From Oncomelania hupensis (taxonomy: Eukaryota > Mollusca > Gastropoda > Littorinimorpha > Pomatiopsidae): a stretch of DNA of 64,000 bases. The DNA lies in assembly GCA_036898135.1 (NCBI GenBank), contig CM072511.1, positions 78,785,964 to 78,849,963 on the forward strand. Direction: 5' to 3'. The notes under the pieces are model-generated. The model searched no databases. It worked only from the letters and a program-made list of their open reading frames with translations, and was not told the DNA's origin. Below are positions 1-12,020 of this stretch, one piece after another. Position numbers and translations under genes: made by a program. Each line of letters begins with the position of its first letter. Position 1 is the first letter of the stretch.

Positions 1-335
1 CAGAATTATATAATAAGCATACCAGCAGTTGGCCTAGTCACAAATAGCATCCAACAAAGGTCTTAATCCCCAAATCCCAGCATCCTACCCTCGTTCCACT
101 AAACATGCTGTCACTCAAAACCATCTCCCTTGTCAATATTCCATCTGCACAATACATGCACTATTAGGCCTGCCAACCTCATTCAATACTTCTCCACCCA
201 CCGACTTTTTTTATCAGACAGGTCTATCCCTCCATCCTCCTTCTCCTAACCCTCCCTAATCTCACACCCATGCTCCCTGGCTGCATCTTCTCTCTTCCTT
301 CCATCTGTACTCGTGGATGAAGTTCTCCTATTACA

Positions 336-336
<1 letters not shown>

Positions 337-410
<74 letters not shown>
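337..410. repeat. (TTA)n microsatellite, SINE-A tail
   Basis: An uninterrupted ATT/TTA run. It is continuous with the 3' end of the SINE at 412-835 and thus likely grew from its tail. Confidence 0.97.
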
Positions 411-411
<1 letters not shown>

Positions 412-835
412 TTCGTCATTTGTAAGGCGCTTTAGCCTAAGGATCAAGGCGCTGGCCGATACAGGATCTAACTCAAACCGCCCGAGACGCCCACCCGCAG
501 CCTTTGGGCGCATGGTTTGACGCCCGGACAACTGAGCACAATCCTGGGCAGCCAGGGATGGGGGAGAAAGACCAAGTGCATGCTGGGTGTGTTCTTGTTA
601 CCGGCACTCACCCGTCTAGGACATGAGCGTCAAGATCTTTAAAGTCCGTTATGATGGAATGTATGCGACACACAGACTAGACCTCGGTTTATACTCTCAT
701 CCGAAGGAGTAGGAAAACAGGAGTAAAGTGTCTTTCCCAGGGACACAACACAATGGCCCGGACAGGGCTCGAAACCGGGACCTTCAGATCCGCAAGCCGA
801 AGCACTACCATTAGACCACAGTGCCTCCCTTATTA
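412..835 (-). mobile_element. SINE-A, near-complete copy 1, ending in (AAT)n
   Basis: On the minus strand the head is tRNA-like (gtctaatggtagtgcttcgg, then the B-box region GGTTTCGAGCCC). An unrelated body of about 300 bases follows, and the 3' part cagcgccttgatccttagg leads into an (AAT)n tail, which is the microsatellite 337-410. A tRNA head, body and A/T-rich tail define a tRNA-derived SINE. Copy 2 lies immediately to its right in the same orientation. Confidence 0.8.
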
Positions 836-844
836 GTATTATTG

Positions 845-1275
845 AGGATTTTTATAGCGCACTTATCTCGCCGTACTTGACCAGACTCTAGGCGCTGGCC
901 GATACAGGATCTAACTCAAACTGCCCGAGACGCCCACCCGCAGCCTTTGGGCGCATGGTCTGACGCCCGGACAACTGAGCACTATCCTGGCCAGCCAGTG
1001 ATGGGGGAGAAGAACCAAGTGCATGCTGGGTGCGTTCTTGTTACCGGCACTCACCCGCCTAGGACATGAGCGTCAGGATCTTTAAAGTCCGTTATGATGG
1101 AATGTATGCGACACACAGACTAGACCTCGGTTTATACTCTCATCCGAAGGAGTAGGAAACGGGAGTAAAGTGTCTTTCTTAGGGACACAACACAATGGCC
1201 CGGACAGGGCTCGAACCCGGGACCTTCAGATCCGCAAGCCAAAGCACTACCATTAGACCTCCGTGCCTCACAGTT
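845..1275 (-). mobile_element. SINE-A, near-complete copy 2
   Basis: This is the same element as 412-835. On the minus strand it begins gaggcacggaggtctaatgg and has a perfect B box, GGTTCGAGCCC. It ends in gcgctataaaaatcctcaat and a short AAT tail. The tRNA head of copy 1 abuts this tail, making a dimer. Divergence between the copies is only a few per cent by eye. Confidence 0.82.
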
Positions 1276-1651
1276 TCCATCTTCACCCCTCCACCCCCTT
1301 CTGTACCCTCCCTCTCTTCATATCTCATTTCTCCATCTGTCATCGTGGACGAAGTTAGTTTCCTTCATCCCTACCCTCCTCCCTCTCTCCTCCTCACTTC
1401 TCTCCTTCCCGAATCCGTCCTCGTGGACGAAGTTGACATGAGATGCTGTCAAGCTGTCAGTCAAAATCCCTGGAGCATAGCAGGTGTGAAAATGTCCTGT
1501 AGGTAGTTTGGAAGCAAGGCTATGTCGAGACGGCGATGCCGATCTCTAATACGCACACACGAATATTTTATCTTCATGCAATTTACACACCAGTTCACTA
1601 GATCATTTCGACCCATCTAACTTTAGTCAACCATAAAATAAAGCAGATGGC
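1276..1651. other. No gene seen; pyrimidine-rich with repeated motif
   Basis: This stretch is rich in CCCT/TCTC. The motif tcgtggacgaagtt occurs near 1342 and 1421, with a variant near 310 on the far side of the SINE dimer. No open frame worth calling is present. Confidence 0.6.
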
Positions 1652-1781
1652 AATGGACTGGCTTGACAATGAGCGAAGCCACGAGGGATGCCGAGGACAG
1701 AGAAAGATGGAGTACGCTGGTTGAACGATCGTCTGTGTTGCCCCGACGGCATTCGAGTTACACGATTAGGATAGAATAGGG
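1652..1781 (+). mobile_element. LINE 3' terminus, same family as 54.4-56.4 kb
   Basis: About 130 bases align to the end of the other two copies: aatggactggcttgacaatg, then agtacgctggttgaacgatc, then a TAGGATAGAATAGG tail. Only the 3' end was inserted or survives. This is typical of LINE 5' truncation. Confidence 0.82.
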
Positions 1782-2154
1782 AAAGCAATTCAAATGTATT
1801 GCCAGATACTTATATCCGCATTTTCAAAAGCACCATGCAAAAAATCGGTAAAAACAAATCCACGAAGTTAAAACGACGCGAGTTAAGAAAGATGAGAGGA
1901 GGGAGATGAGGGGGAAGGCGGGAGAGAAGGAAAATAGGTTGGTTGGTTGGTTGGTTGTTGTCCAAACCGTCTTCTTCATCGAAAAGACAAGGCGGGAAAG
2001 TAAAAGCAATACTGAGTAACTTAATAAATAAAGGAAACTAAACAAAGCAAATAAGTAATTTAAAATTTAAAATTAGCCACCACCATCCCTACCCACCCCC
2101 CACCCTGTCATGAATTGGCTAGTCTTAACTCTGCTTGTTGACTATTTAGCCATG

Positions 2155-3422
2155 TGTAGTCTTTGTAACAGTAGAGAAGTTAGACTATTACACAGCAGCA
2201 ATTAAATTACACAGCAGACCACACACCGCGAGCCCGACCCACATCGCAGTGAGTCAGCACTTGAGTTTTGAATCGGACCGTTTTAACCAATCAGAGCAGG
2301 CTCAGTGGGTAGAGCAGTTTGACTGGGTCCGAGCCTAACACAGTTTGAATCAGTCGTGTGTGAGACGAGGAAGAAGTAACATCTCCTTAGCTAGCAGAGA
2401 ACTATCTTCACTCATAGACCAGGAAGCAGGACTTAGAAATCTTAGAATTCTCTCAAGTCATCACGGGCCTGAACTTGTCCAACAGGTAAATGAACACCCT
2501 TCTGTTTCATCGTGATATATTTATATTATTGTTGAAATTATGTTTGTGGAATTTGCTATGCATAAATGTGAATTGTTAATCCGAATTTGCCGTACCACGT
2601 GGAAGAGCCTACCACGAGGCGAAACACGACCGGTTGCGCCGCCATGTTGTATCCCGTACGGAACCACTGTTGTTTAACTTATATGTATGTTTGCAGACCA
2701 GTGGCTGTACCACTGAATGTTTATATTATTATTAATTCTGTATGTGTATAGTTAGACACGATTTATATTTATGTATGTATAGGAATTTAGAGTTGAGATT
2801 CCAGTGGAACCCGGAAGTAGCAGAATGTTCGTCGCTTATGTATAGAGATGTGGAGCTATCACTGAGGGCTACTTTGGCTTTCAGTGAGACGCTCTGCACA
2901 AACCGATTATTCAGGGTTGTGCAGAATTTCGTCTCTTATATTACAGACGAGCAGGCGAGCTATCCTGTGTGCCCCACTCCACAGAAACGACTAGTTGGTT
3001 GAGGATCCTCTACCGCACAAGACGGAAAGAGCTGCCTTGAAAGACACCCTGTCAGACCCCACAGCGTGGCAAGGGAACCCAACTACACAACTACAAAGGT
3101 GGACCAGAAGCTACCTCACAGAAGGACTTCGCACGCTCCATCTAGCAGTTAAGTGAACACGCCAAGGTGCACTTAAACTGATCATAACAGGACCACAGTA
3201 GTCCAACTCTTCAGAAACTGTAAAACGGACCACAGTAGTCCAAATCTACATGAGATATAATAGAAAGTGCCCGAGGAAGATATAACAGCTGCCTAGACTA
3301 TCAGCGATCGAACTATTAGCAGTGACTGAGACTTTTTAAGTTAGATTAGTACTTAGAGAATCTTGTATAGAGTAGAAGAAATAAATGTGTGATTTTAACT
3401 GTTATCAAGTGGCTGGACTACA
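2155..3422 (+). mobile_element. Probable solo LTR, 1268 bp
   Basis: The segment starts with TGTAGTC and ends with GACTACA, a perfect 7-bp terminal inverted repeat with the canonical TG...CA ends. An AATAAA signal lies at 3380-3385, 37 bases before the end. Flanks are CATG on the left and TATG on the right, a near-match for a 4-bp target duplication. Inside are a CCAAT motif near 2289, a donor-like AACAG|gtaaat near 2480 and a direct repeat of GGACCACAGTAGTCCAA (3190, 3227). No internal retroelement genes, primer-binding site or second LTR were seen, so it is most likely a solo LTR. The alternative is a host non-coding transcript. Confidence 0.6.
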
Positions 3423-3642
3423 TATGATTCATAGCCGTGTGAAAGCTAGTGTGACAGTATTCTTTTACCATTTTTCTATCTATTTCTGTACCCCAACCTT
3501 AACACAGAACGAGCTAAACAAATAAATTTATTAAAGTAATTCATAGGGTGACCTACTAGCAGTTCCCACCGAATAAACGTGAGGGTCCATAATTCCATTG
3601 TGCAGAGCCCATAAACCCCACGTGACACACCCTTCCCCAAAC

Positions 3643-3702
<60 letters not shown>
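3643..3702. repeat. (AAT)n microsatellite
   Basis: An uninterrupted AAT run of about 60 bases. Confidence 0.97.
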
Positions 3703-3703
<1 letters not shown>

Positions 3704-4064
3704 GCATGTTTATTGCATTTCGTCCGACCCTAATTTTTTGGCCCGACCCTAAACTTTTTGGGGGGGGATCATCTTAAAAAAAAGAAAAAAGAAAACAAAA
3801 ATCGCACTTAAGATGAAAAAGGGTTAGAAAAAAAAAGCCGACCCAACGACCCTATATTGTTTCCCTATGTTACCGTAAAGAGACATATAGGAGGAGGGAG
3901 GAGAGGGATAGGGTGGGTGGGGGTGGAGGCCTTATGAATTTAAGTGAGAAAACAGCAAACGAAGATAAAAGGTTTACAAATGGAGCAGGATCAGAATCTA
4001 CACACAACAATAAAGAGTGCTTGGGGTGTATGTGCGTGCGTGGGTGTGTGTGTGTGTATGGGTG

Positions 4065-4068
<4 letters not shown>

Positions 4069-4141
<73 letters not shown>
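4069..4141. repeat. (GA)n microsatellite
   Basis: A pure GA run preceded by a (GT)-rich stretch. The Arg-Glu open frames across it are artefacts. Confidence 0.97.
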
Positions 4142-4144
<3 letters not shown>

Positions 4145-4655
4145 TTTTGTGTTTGGGTGTGTCTGTCGCCAGCTCAAGGGAAGCAACTGCTAGCAGAAAG
4201 AATTCTGCACTTTATATCCCCGAGACGCGATGAGCTCCCTTGACGTACAACCAACCGCGCTTCGGTATAAGCGTGAGAACTAAAAGTGCTAAAATTGTGT
4301 TTTTTATTATTAATACATATACTGTCTGCGAGTTTGAAATGTCGTTACAGAATGCGCTTTTGTATAAATCTGTACACTGCATTGCGCTAAAGGAGGAAAA
4401 AGCAATGTCTGTAAAAGAAACAAAAGAAAGAATCAATACAACTCATTTTAGCGCTATGAAACCAGGTGATGCGGAACACCCAGACAAAAATATACACATA
4501 GAAAACACACGCAAACACACACACAAACACACACACAAAAGAAAAACGCCAAATGTAATAATACTTCTGTGCGAAGTTGACTTCAGATGCCCCAGTAATT
4601 TACACAAATAATTATTTCATGACTTTTAAATACACTTTGTCGTTATTCCTTTCTG

Positions 4656-4790
4656 TAAGTAGCCCCTCGTATAAGATCAAGTTTTTTACTGGTAGTTGAT
4701 CTTATCAGAGGACTGTTTAGGGTGCCTCTCGGATAAGATCAAACAAAAATTTGGTCCCGTGGGGGGTCACCTTAAGAGAGGAGTACTGTA
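4656..4790. mobile_element. Small MITE with pogo/Tc1-like ends
   Basis: The right end ccttaagagaggagtactgt and the left end agtagcccctcgtataagat are roughly inverted copies, each next to TA. An internal hairpin is formed by ATAAGATCAA and TTGATCTTAT. The CAGTA-CTCCTCT terminus resembles Tc1/mariner or pogo MITEs. No coding sequence is present. Confidence 0.45.
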
Positions 4791-5467
4791 AATAACCAAT
4801 TCAAAACATGGATCTGCCACCACCGACTTTTTGTTTCTTTTAACATCGACAATTTATAAAACAAGCAGTTTTCTTTGGACATCGTCATCCAACCTTTATC
4901 AAGGTGGACGCAGAAGAAGTTTAAATATGGAAAGCACAATGTGTGTGTCACCGCGGGGTACAACGCCGAGTGGTGTGGTTCACAGAATTACTTGAGTGAG
5001 CAAAGAATTCTTTCTTTGTTTAAAAAAAAGGGAAATTTCGCTAACTTTCGACGAAGGGGAAAATTAATATCAGACTATTTCCGAGATAGAAAAGAGCGCT
5101 CCCTCCCTCCCTCCGTCCATCTTTCTCTCCCTCCCACCTTATTCTCCATCCTTTATCCTGTCCCAACCCCCCACCCCTCACTCCTTCTCCCTCTGGCACT
5201 CGTCATTGATGTCTCAGGATTTTTATAATGTATACTAATAATAATCAATCACGTTCTCTGTGTCAGTGTATACTTTCAGTAAAGAACTAATTTTTTATTT
5301 TTTGGGGGGGTGCAAAAACAATACCGCTCCCTTAGGAATTGGCACGTCTACAGTAAAATGCCACTTTCTTCAGTACACGCCTATCGCAGAAGATAATAAA
5401 GCTTGTCCATTTTGTCACAGTCGATGAAACTGAGGTTCACTTTTTATTAGTGCTGTAGTTCTTTCTT
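4791..5467. other. No gene seen
   Basis: AT-rich sequence with a C/T-rich patch at 5100-5205. The 117-codon frame here ends in that patch and has no recognisable domain. Confidence 0.6.
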
Positions 5468-5782
5468 TATTTTATCACTTTCATATGACGCTTTTCCAGC
5501 TCAAGAGCTGCTCAAGGCCGTGGTCGGTCCAGGATCTAATTCAAGACGCCAGTAAGGCGCTCACCGGCAACTTTGGGCGCATAGTGTGACGCCCAGACGA
5601 CCGAGCACAATCCTGGGCCTCCCGGTATGGGGAAGTAGGGACTTAGTGCGTGCTGGGTGTATTTGTGTAACCGGCACCCACCCGTCTAGACATGAGCGTC
5701 AGGATCTTTAAAGTCCATGCGATGGAATGCGTGCGTGCACAGACTAGACCTCGGTTTATACTCTCATCCGAAGGATAAACTG
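5468..5782 (-). mobile_element. SINE-A, truncated copy without tRNA head
   Basis: The body and 3' part match the copies at 412-1275 (ctcggtttatactctcatcc, the gacatgagcgtcaggatctt block, tttgggcgcatagtgtgacg). The roughly 100-bp tRNA head is missing, so it is 5'-truncated. The 3' end here is gagctcttgagctggaaaag on the minus strand. Confidence 0.75.
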
Positions 5783-6220
5783 TTTTCTTTACTCCACTGT
5801 ACAACGATATTTAAAATTCCTGCTAAATACTACAGACATCCGTCTTTGTCAAGGTTTCGTCTTTTGTTGTCATGTCTAGCGGTATTTATAAAATATAAAA
5901 CATTTTGTTTGCGAGATAGAGTTATGAGCCAAAAGGGTTTCATCTACCAAGTGCTAGAAGTATTATATATCATGTATGTCTTCTCGCTTTGTTAATTTAT
6001 TTGTCTATTTTATTTATTTATTACTTTCCATTTTAATTTTTTTATTATTATTTGCCCACCCATCGAGAAATGGAACGAGGATTTATAGGATAAACCATTT
6101 TGACTTTCTGTCTCTATCTCTTTCTTTTCATCTCTGTCCCTATCTCTCTCCGAGTCTCTCTCTGAATCTCTCTCTCTCGCTCTCCCTTTGCTCTGAATCT
6201 CTCTCTCGCTCTCTTTTTTT

Positions 6221-6222
<2 letters not shown>

Positions 6223-6303
<81 letters not shown>
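6223..6303. repeat. (CT)n microsatellite
   Basis: A pure CT run within a longer pyrimidine-rich stretch (about 6105-6480). Confidence 0.97.
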
Positions 6304-6306
<3 letters not shown>

Positions 6307-6799
6307 AACTAATTCCATTCTTTGTAATCCTTTTCCCCCTTTTCACAACCTGCCCTCCCTTAACCCCCATACCCCCGCCCCGCCCTTCTCTCTCTCCTCT
6401 CATGCTACATTGCCCCATCCTTCCTCTTCCCATCTCAACCCTCCCTCTCTTTCTTCTCCCCCTTCCTCTCCACTCCCCCCTTCATTTTCCTTCAATGTTC
6501 ATCAATTCTCCCTCTCTTCTGTTGTTGCGTGGAACGACCAGGTATTGACTCAGGTTGGATGGGCTTGCAGGCTGGTTCCGCGCGACTGACGCTGTGATTG
6601 ACAGGCAGGAGAAGGGGTTTTGTTCTGGCTTTTACCCCGGCCCAATAGCTGCTGTGCGTGCACAGAATACCCCAGGTTTCGTTAAAACGAAAGATCAAAG
6701 GAATGACCGAGCGAACGAACACACGGTCGTTGTGAGTTTTATCCGTGGCCCAAAGGCTGTGGCTTCATTTAGCCCAACAAACAAATGTCTATGTAAAAT

Positions 6800-6978
6800 T
6801 TCAAAAATAAACTATTTTCTTTCCGTCTTCTAATAGCGAGTTAACTTTACACCACATGTTCCAGTGACAAATGTGTGTTTGTTGTGTATGTAGGGGCATC
6901 TGTAACATGTCAGCTTGTATGTTGGTTACAAATCGCAGCACTTAGGTCTTATTTAGGAATAAGGCGCGAAAAGCATCC

Positions 6979-6979
<1 letters not shown>
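6800..6979 (+). mobile_element. SINE-B, 5'-truncated, with (TAG)n tail
   Basis: It matches SINE-B from ctttccgtcttctaatagcg through tgtaacatgtcagcttgtat to gcgcgaaaagcatccag. It runs directly into the (TAG)n microsatellite at 6980-7055. Confidence 0.72.
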
Positions 6980-7054
<75 letters not shown>

Positions 7055-7055
7055 T
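6980..7055. repeat. (TAG)n microsatellite, SINE-B tail
   Basis: A pure TAG run directly attached to the SINE-B copy on its left. Confidence 0.97.
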
Positions 7056-8608
7056 ACTTACAATGCCTACCTACTTCTCAAAAGCTAGCTGTCCACCGAT
7101 CTCGTGTTCGTACTGGTACAGGTAACTTGAAAAACAAAACCTTCAAAATCTAGGATGCTTTAGAAGCGATCGCTTCTTTCAAAAAGAACCTTGATCTCTA
7201 AACTTTCAACCCTCTTCTAAAACCCGATTTCGCTCCCCAATAAATAAATTAATAATGAAAATCGCGGGATACAACCTAGAGTGTAACGCAGTCAATCACC
7301 TGTCAAAAAGCACCTTGATTGCTTATGACTTCTTTAAAAAAAAAAAAAAAAAAAAAACCTTACAACTGATTCTGCTAAATAAAATGAACATAAATAAATA
7401 AATAGAAAATTGCTAGCGTGTTTCAAGTTGAAGAGGCTAAGAATCTAGCATGCAATAAAGTTGATAGCTTCTGGCAAAACGCCACGCTGGCTTAGACTTT
7501 CAAACCGCTTCTTAAAAGCTAGTAGTCAATCTAGTGCTCAAATAAACTAATGCTCGCGTGTTTCATTGTCAAAGTAAACGGAGATGACGCGGTCTACCAA
7601 ACATAGCAGTTGTAGCTTTATTTCAAACTTTGAAAGCTAAATCACCTTTTCCTTGATCGATTGACTTATTGGCTATCATAGCAGGCTAAGTAAGTTATTT
7701 CTATATTATCTAGAAAAGAAAATAACTGGAAAAGGAACGATAAAAGAAATGAAAAAAAAGGACAAGAAAAGACAAAAGTGTTCTTTAAGAAGGTCCGATA
7801 CTCAGCACTAATCTGGAACCACCAGAGTATCCCTGATTATCGGAGGATGTTACAGGGTGTATATTCTACAGAAGATGACAATAATTATTACCTCTAATAG
7901 TCATGTAAAGGTACGTAGTTTTTGGTTTTACTGAAGAAAGAATACATCAAAATGTCTATCCTACTACAAAAGAATTTAGAGTTTTTATAATGTCATTTCG
8001 TCGACACTATAATTACGATGTTTAAACTTATATCGTTCGTCAAGACATTTTATACAATTTTTACTTTAAAAAAGCAGAGGTGGGAACCGAGTTATGCGAA
8101 GCTTATAATTTTATCTTTTGTACTGACCTTTATAAAATTTTGACTTTTAGAAATTATAATTCCCCTACCCCCAAAAAAAAAGAAAAAAGGCTAACTTGTT
8201 CTTTTTAATGTGGAAGTAAAATTACGGTCGGGATTTTCATTGTTCACCTGCTCCTGTATTAAAAAACACAAAAAGAAAAAAAACGACAACAAACAAGCAA
8301 CCAACAAAAACAACAACAATCACCATATAAATTCCCAAAGTAAAGAAACAAATAAACAAAAGAAAAATTCCACGGTAACATCAATCGACAAACAAAACCT
8401 GCGGAAAATAATTTTTTTTAAAAAGCATATTTTAATGTATGGCCAGAAATTAATATTTTATTTGACGCATGCATTAAGTTAACATTTCTAGACAGTTGCC
8501 GTAGCATGTCGTTATCGAATTTTCGTATTAACAATATTGATTCAACTCTCCAGTTTTTAGGTTTACCTGTTCAAAAACCATGTTCGTAGAAGACCAGTTT
8601 TGCAGCAC

Positions 8609-8611
<3 letters not shown>
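7056..8611. other. No gene seen
   Basis: AT-rich unique sequence with an A-run near 7328-7357 and A-rich frames at 8210-8480. No conserved coding pattern, repeat end or RNA gene was recognised. Confidence 0.6.

Positions 8612-8702
<91 letters not shown>
8612..8702. repeat. (GA)n microsatellite
   Basis: A pure GA run of about 90 bases. A second, interrupted GA/GGAA-rich stretch follows at 8830-8955. Confidence 0.97.
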
Positions 8703-8706
<4 letters not shown>

Positions 8707-9799
8707 AAGCTGGTTTAGTAGTTTAGAAAATGTCATATCCCAAACTGGAATTTAATCAATACAACAACCCCAGGTTGTCCAATCACATTAATTACTTCTG
8801 ATGACGCATGTTTTTATATAATAATTACTTTTGCGGGAGAAGAGAAGGTGAAGGAAGAGAGGACGGACGGGAGGAAGGGGAAGGAGAGAAGAGAGTAGAA
8901 AGAGAGGGGAGAGAAGGAGAGAAGAGAGTAGAAAGAGAGGGGAGCGGGAGAGAGAGTGGTGCGAATTAAATAAATGGATGTTCGCCGCATTATGTAAAAT
9001 CATCATCGCCAGCCCCAGCAATGGCCATCACCACCATCTCCATCTTCTCCTTAGCCGTCGTCAACACCACCACCATTGCCGACACCTCCACCACCACCAC
9101 CGCCATCATCATCATCATCGTCGTCGTCGTCGCGGTTGTCGTCGTCATCATCAGAGAGCTCTCCTTTACGCCGAAATCGAGCATAATCACGCCTTAGACC
9201 CTCAAAATCACGCCTTAGAATTGCCGATCAGGCGTGAGACAGTAAACTTACGTCTTAATGTTACAATTGGTCCTGAAAACATGACTGAAAAATCTATCTA
9301 CGGCGTGAGAAGACCGTGAATGCGACGTCAAGTGTCCGACAAATAGCTGCTTCTTACAAGAGTGTTTACTATTTGGGGAAGAATGATATAAAAAAATTAG
9401 CACGGTCATGCGACTGAAAAGTTAACACGATATTCACTGGTTTACCTTCTGTACTATCAACCAATTACAAAGCTCCTAATTCGTCGCGCTATGCTTAGTA
9501 CGTCCATAATTTGATTTGAGAGTGAGTGTGTGTGGGTGTGAGTGTGGGTGTGTGTGGGTGTGTGTGTGTGTGTGTGTGAATCACTGGTATGAAAGTGTGC
9601 ATGACGTGTGTATGTTGACTTGTGAAAAGTGTACACGTACGCTTTTGTCCATAGTTGTATTTTTTTTTTACTACTCCTTAAAACGCTTAACAAGGAATGA
9701 AAAAAAATCCTTAAAATTGTACTATGGAAGTGAGCCCACAACTTTGAATCTCTGCAAATGGGGAACCTTGACTCTTCGTCGTCGTCATCGACATCGTCG

Positions 9800-9874
<75 letters not shown>

Positions 9875-9875
9875 A
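9800..9875. repeat. (CAT)n microsatellite
   Basis: A CAT run followed by (CAA)n. A related CAT/CAC-rich stretch is at 9000-9150. Confidence 0.97.
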
Positions 9876-10299
9876 CAACAACAAGAGCAACACTTACCGC
9901 AACAACAACAAAACAACAATAATAACAAAATGAAATAGCAAAACGTCAACATCATTATCGTCAACACTATTAACTCAATGCGCGTTGAAGCACACCGACG
10001 GATGAACTTGAATAATAGTAAAGTTCTTACCTGCAGCACACGCACAGCAGAACCGCACATGAAACAAAAAGAAGCAATAAATTGATTAGAAACAATCCAG
10101 GCAAACCAAGTACTCATTAAAATCATTAGATGAATATTAGCAGTTCGGGTAAAAGAAGATAAATCAATACTTCAGTTTGAAATTACACTACAAGATCAAT
10201 GCAACAATTTGCAACTTACAACCACGACAATGAAAAACGATGGCGTCCAACAGAAACACAGACACACGCACGCACACACACACAAACTTATTTTAACGG

Positions 10300-10850
10300 C
10301 GTTATTATGACTTTCCTGAAACTCCACATACGTTGTGTTGACAATGGGTCACATTTCGTCCCCTTTTTAAAGTACTTTTAAGTGTTCTAACGCTAACCCT
10401 ACCCCTTACCCTAACCCAGCGCTAACCCTAACGGATCATTGGTTTGACGTCAAAACAACGAGAGCAGTCAAAACAAGTTATGTAGATGTTCACTAGTTTG
10501 TCCACATAACCCCGTGTAAAAAGGTCCACACACACATCCACACAAACACACACACACACACACACACCCACACAACCGGGGGTACACAGTATTATTATGA
10601 CTTTCCTGAAATGCCACATACGTTGTGCTGAAAATGGGTCATATTTCGTCCCCACTTTTAAGTACTTTTACGTGTTCGAACCCTAACCCTAACCCTGCCC
10701 TAACCCCAACGGATCATTGTTGTGACGTCAAAACAAGTAGGCAGGTCAATTCAAGTTATGTAGATGTTCACTGATTTATCCAGATAACACTGTGTAAGTG
10801 TGCTCCACCCCACCCCCATGCAAACACACGCACACACACACAAATGATTA
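10300..10850. repeat. Tandem duplication of about 285 bp containing telomere-like CCCTAA repeats
   Basis: Copies at about 10303-10588 and 10592-10850 share attatgactttcctgaaa, a gtcccc/agtacttttaa block, a run of CCCTAA-type repeats and ggatcattg followed by a TGACGTCA-like palindrome. The blocks aagttatgtagatgttcact and a (CA)n end are also shared. Identity is roughly 80% by eye. The hexamers are degenerate, so this is an internal and not a terminal telomere sequence. Confidence 0.75.
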
Positions 10851-11114
10851 CCATAACTTCCCGCACGCGCGTAAACGTTTCTGTAAACTTTTGCCTTAAA
10901 CGAGAACCCCAATACGCTGTTGAAATAGCAGTATTAAACTAAAGAACGATAACCTAAGCAATGACTGACGCATCTTCGTTTTATCAACAGTTGAAAACAG
11001 GAAGGCTATGGCTGCGTTTGTTGGGCTTTAGTAGGACAGAAAGGTGTATAGCAAGATGCTAGAAGAAGAGTGTGTTTGTGTAGCTAGGTAGGTAGAGACA
11101 GACAGAAAGAAAGA

Positions 11115-11298
<184 letters not shown>

Positions 11299-11743
11299 GA
11301 GAAAGAGAGAGGCTTTAGAGTGTTCTATTGAATATTGCTCCTATCGAGGGAATGGGGAATACAATGGGAATAATTAAGAATAGATCACGCAAAACAATAA
11401 AACCATTCATTTTGCATGCATATTATTCAATAAAGTTATTATTATTGTTTATAAAGTCTAATATTTAAAATATATATCTCATTCACATTACTATGCATAT
11501 ACAAACACACAATTTATTATTTTATTTACTGATTATTTGCATTCATGCATTTGCCAAACCCACGCTTACATATTGACTCGTACGCACACGACTTCTAGTC
11601 GCACCAAAAATGTGTAATGTGAACAGCCTCCTTCCTAATGCTCCTTGTTGTCTCTCATTTGGAAACATTTGGAAATGAACCATATACTAGTCTCCCTGAT
11701 CATTCTTTCATCCAAGCGTGTCATTACCTGTCATCATATATTT

Positions 11744-12020
<277 letters not shown>

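Noticed and set aside
2742..3002. An 86-codon coding exon inside the LTR-like segment
   Set aside because: It has no recognised domain and lies within a unit with LTR-type ends. It was not called as a gene.
3913..4243. Arg-Glu, Ser-Leu, Thr-His, Asn, Met or Ile-Tyr repeat proteins across the window
   Set aside because: These frames are translations of microsatellites and occur in several frames at once, which real coding sequence does not.
10380..10720. A true telomere or chromosome end
   Set aside because: The CCCTAA repeats are few, degenerate, internal and part of a local duplication.
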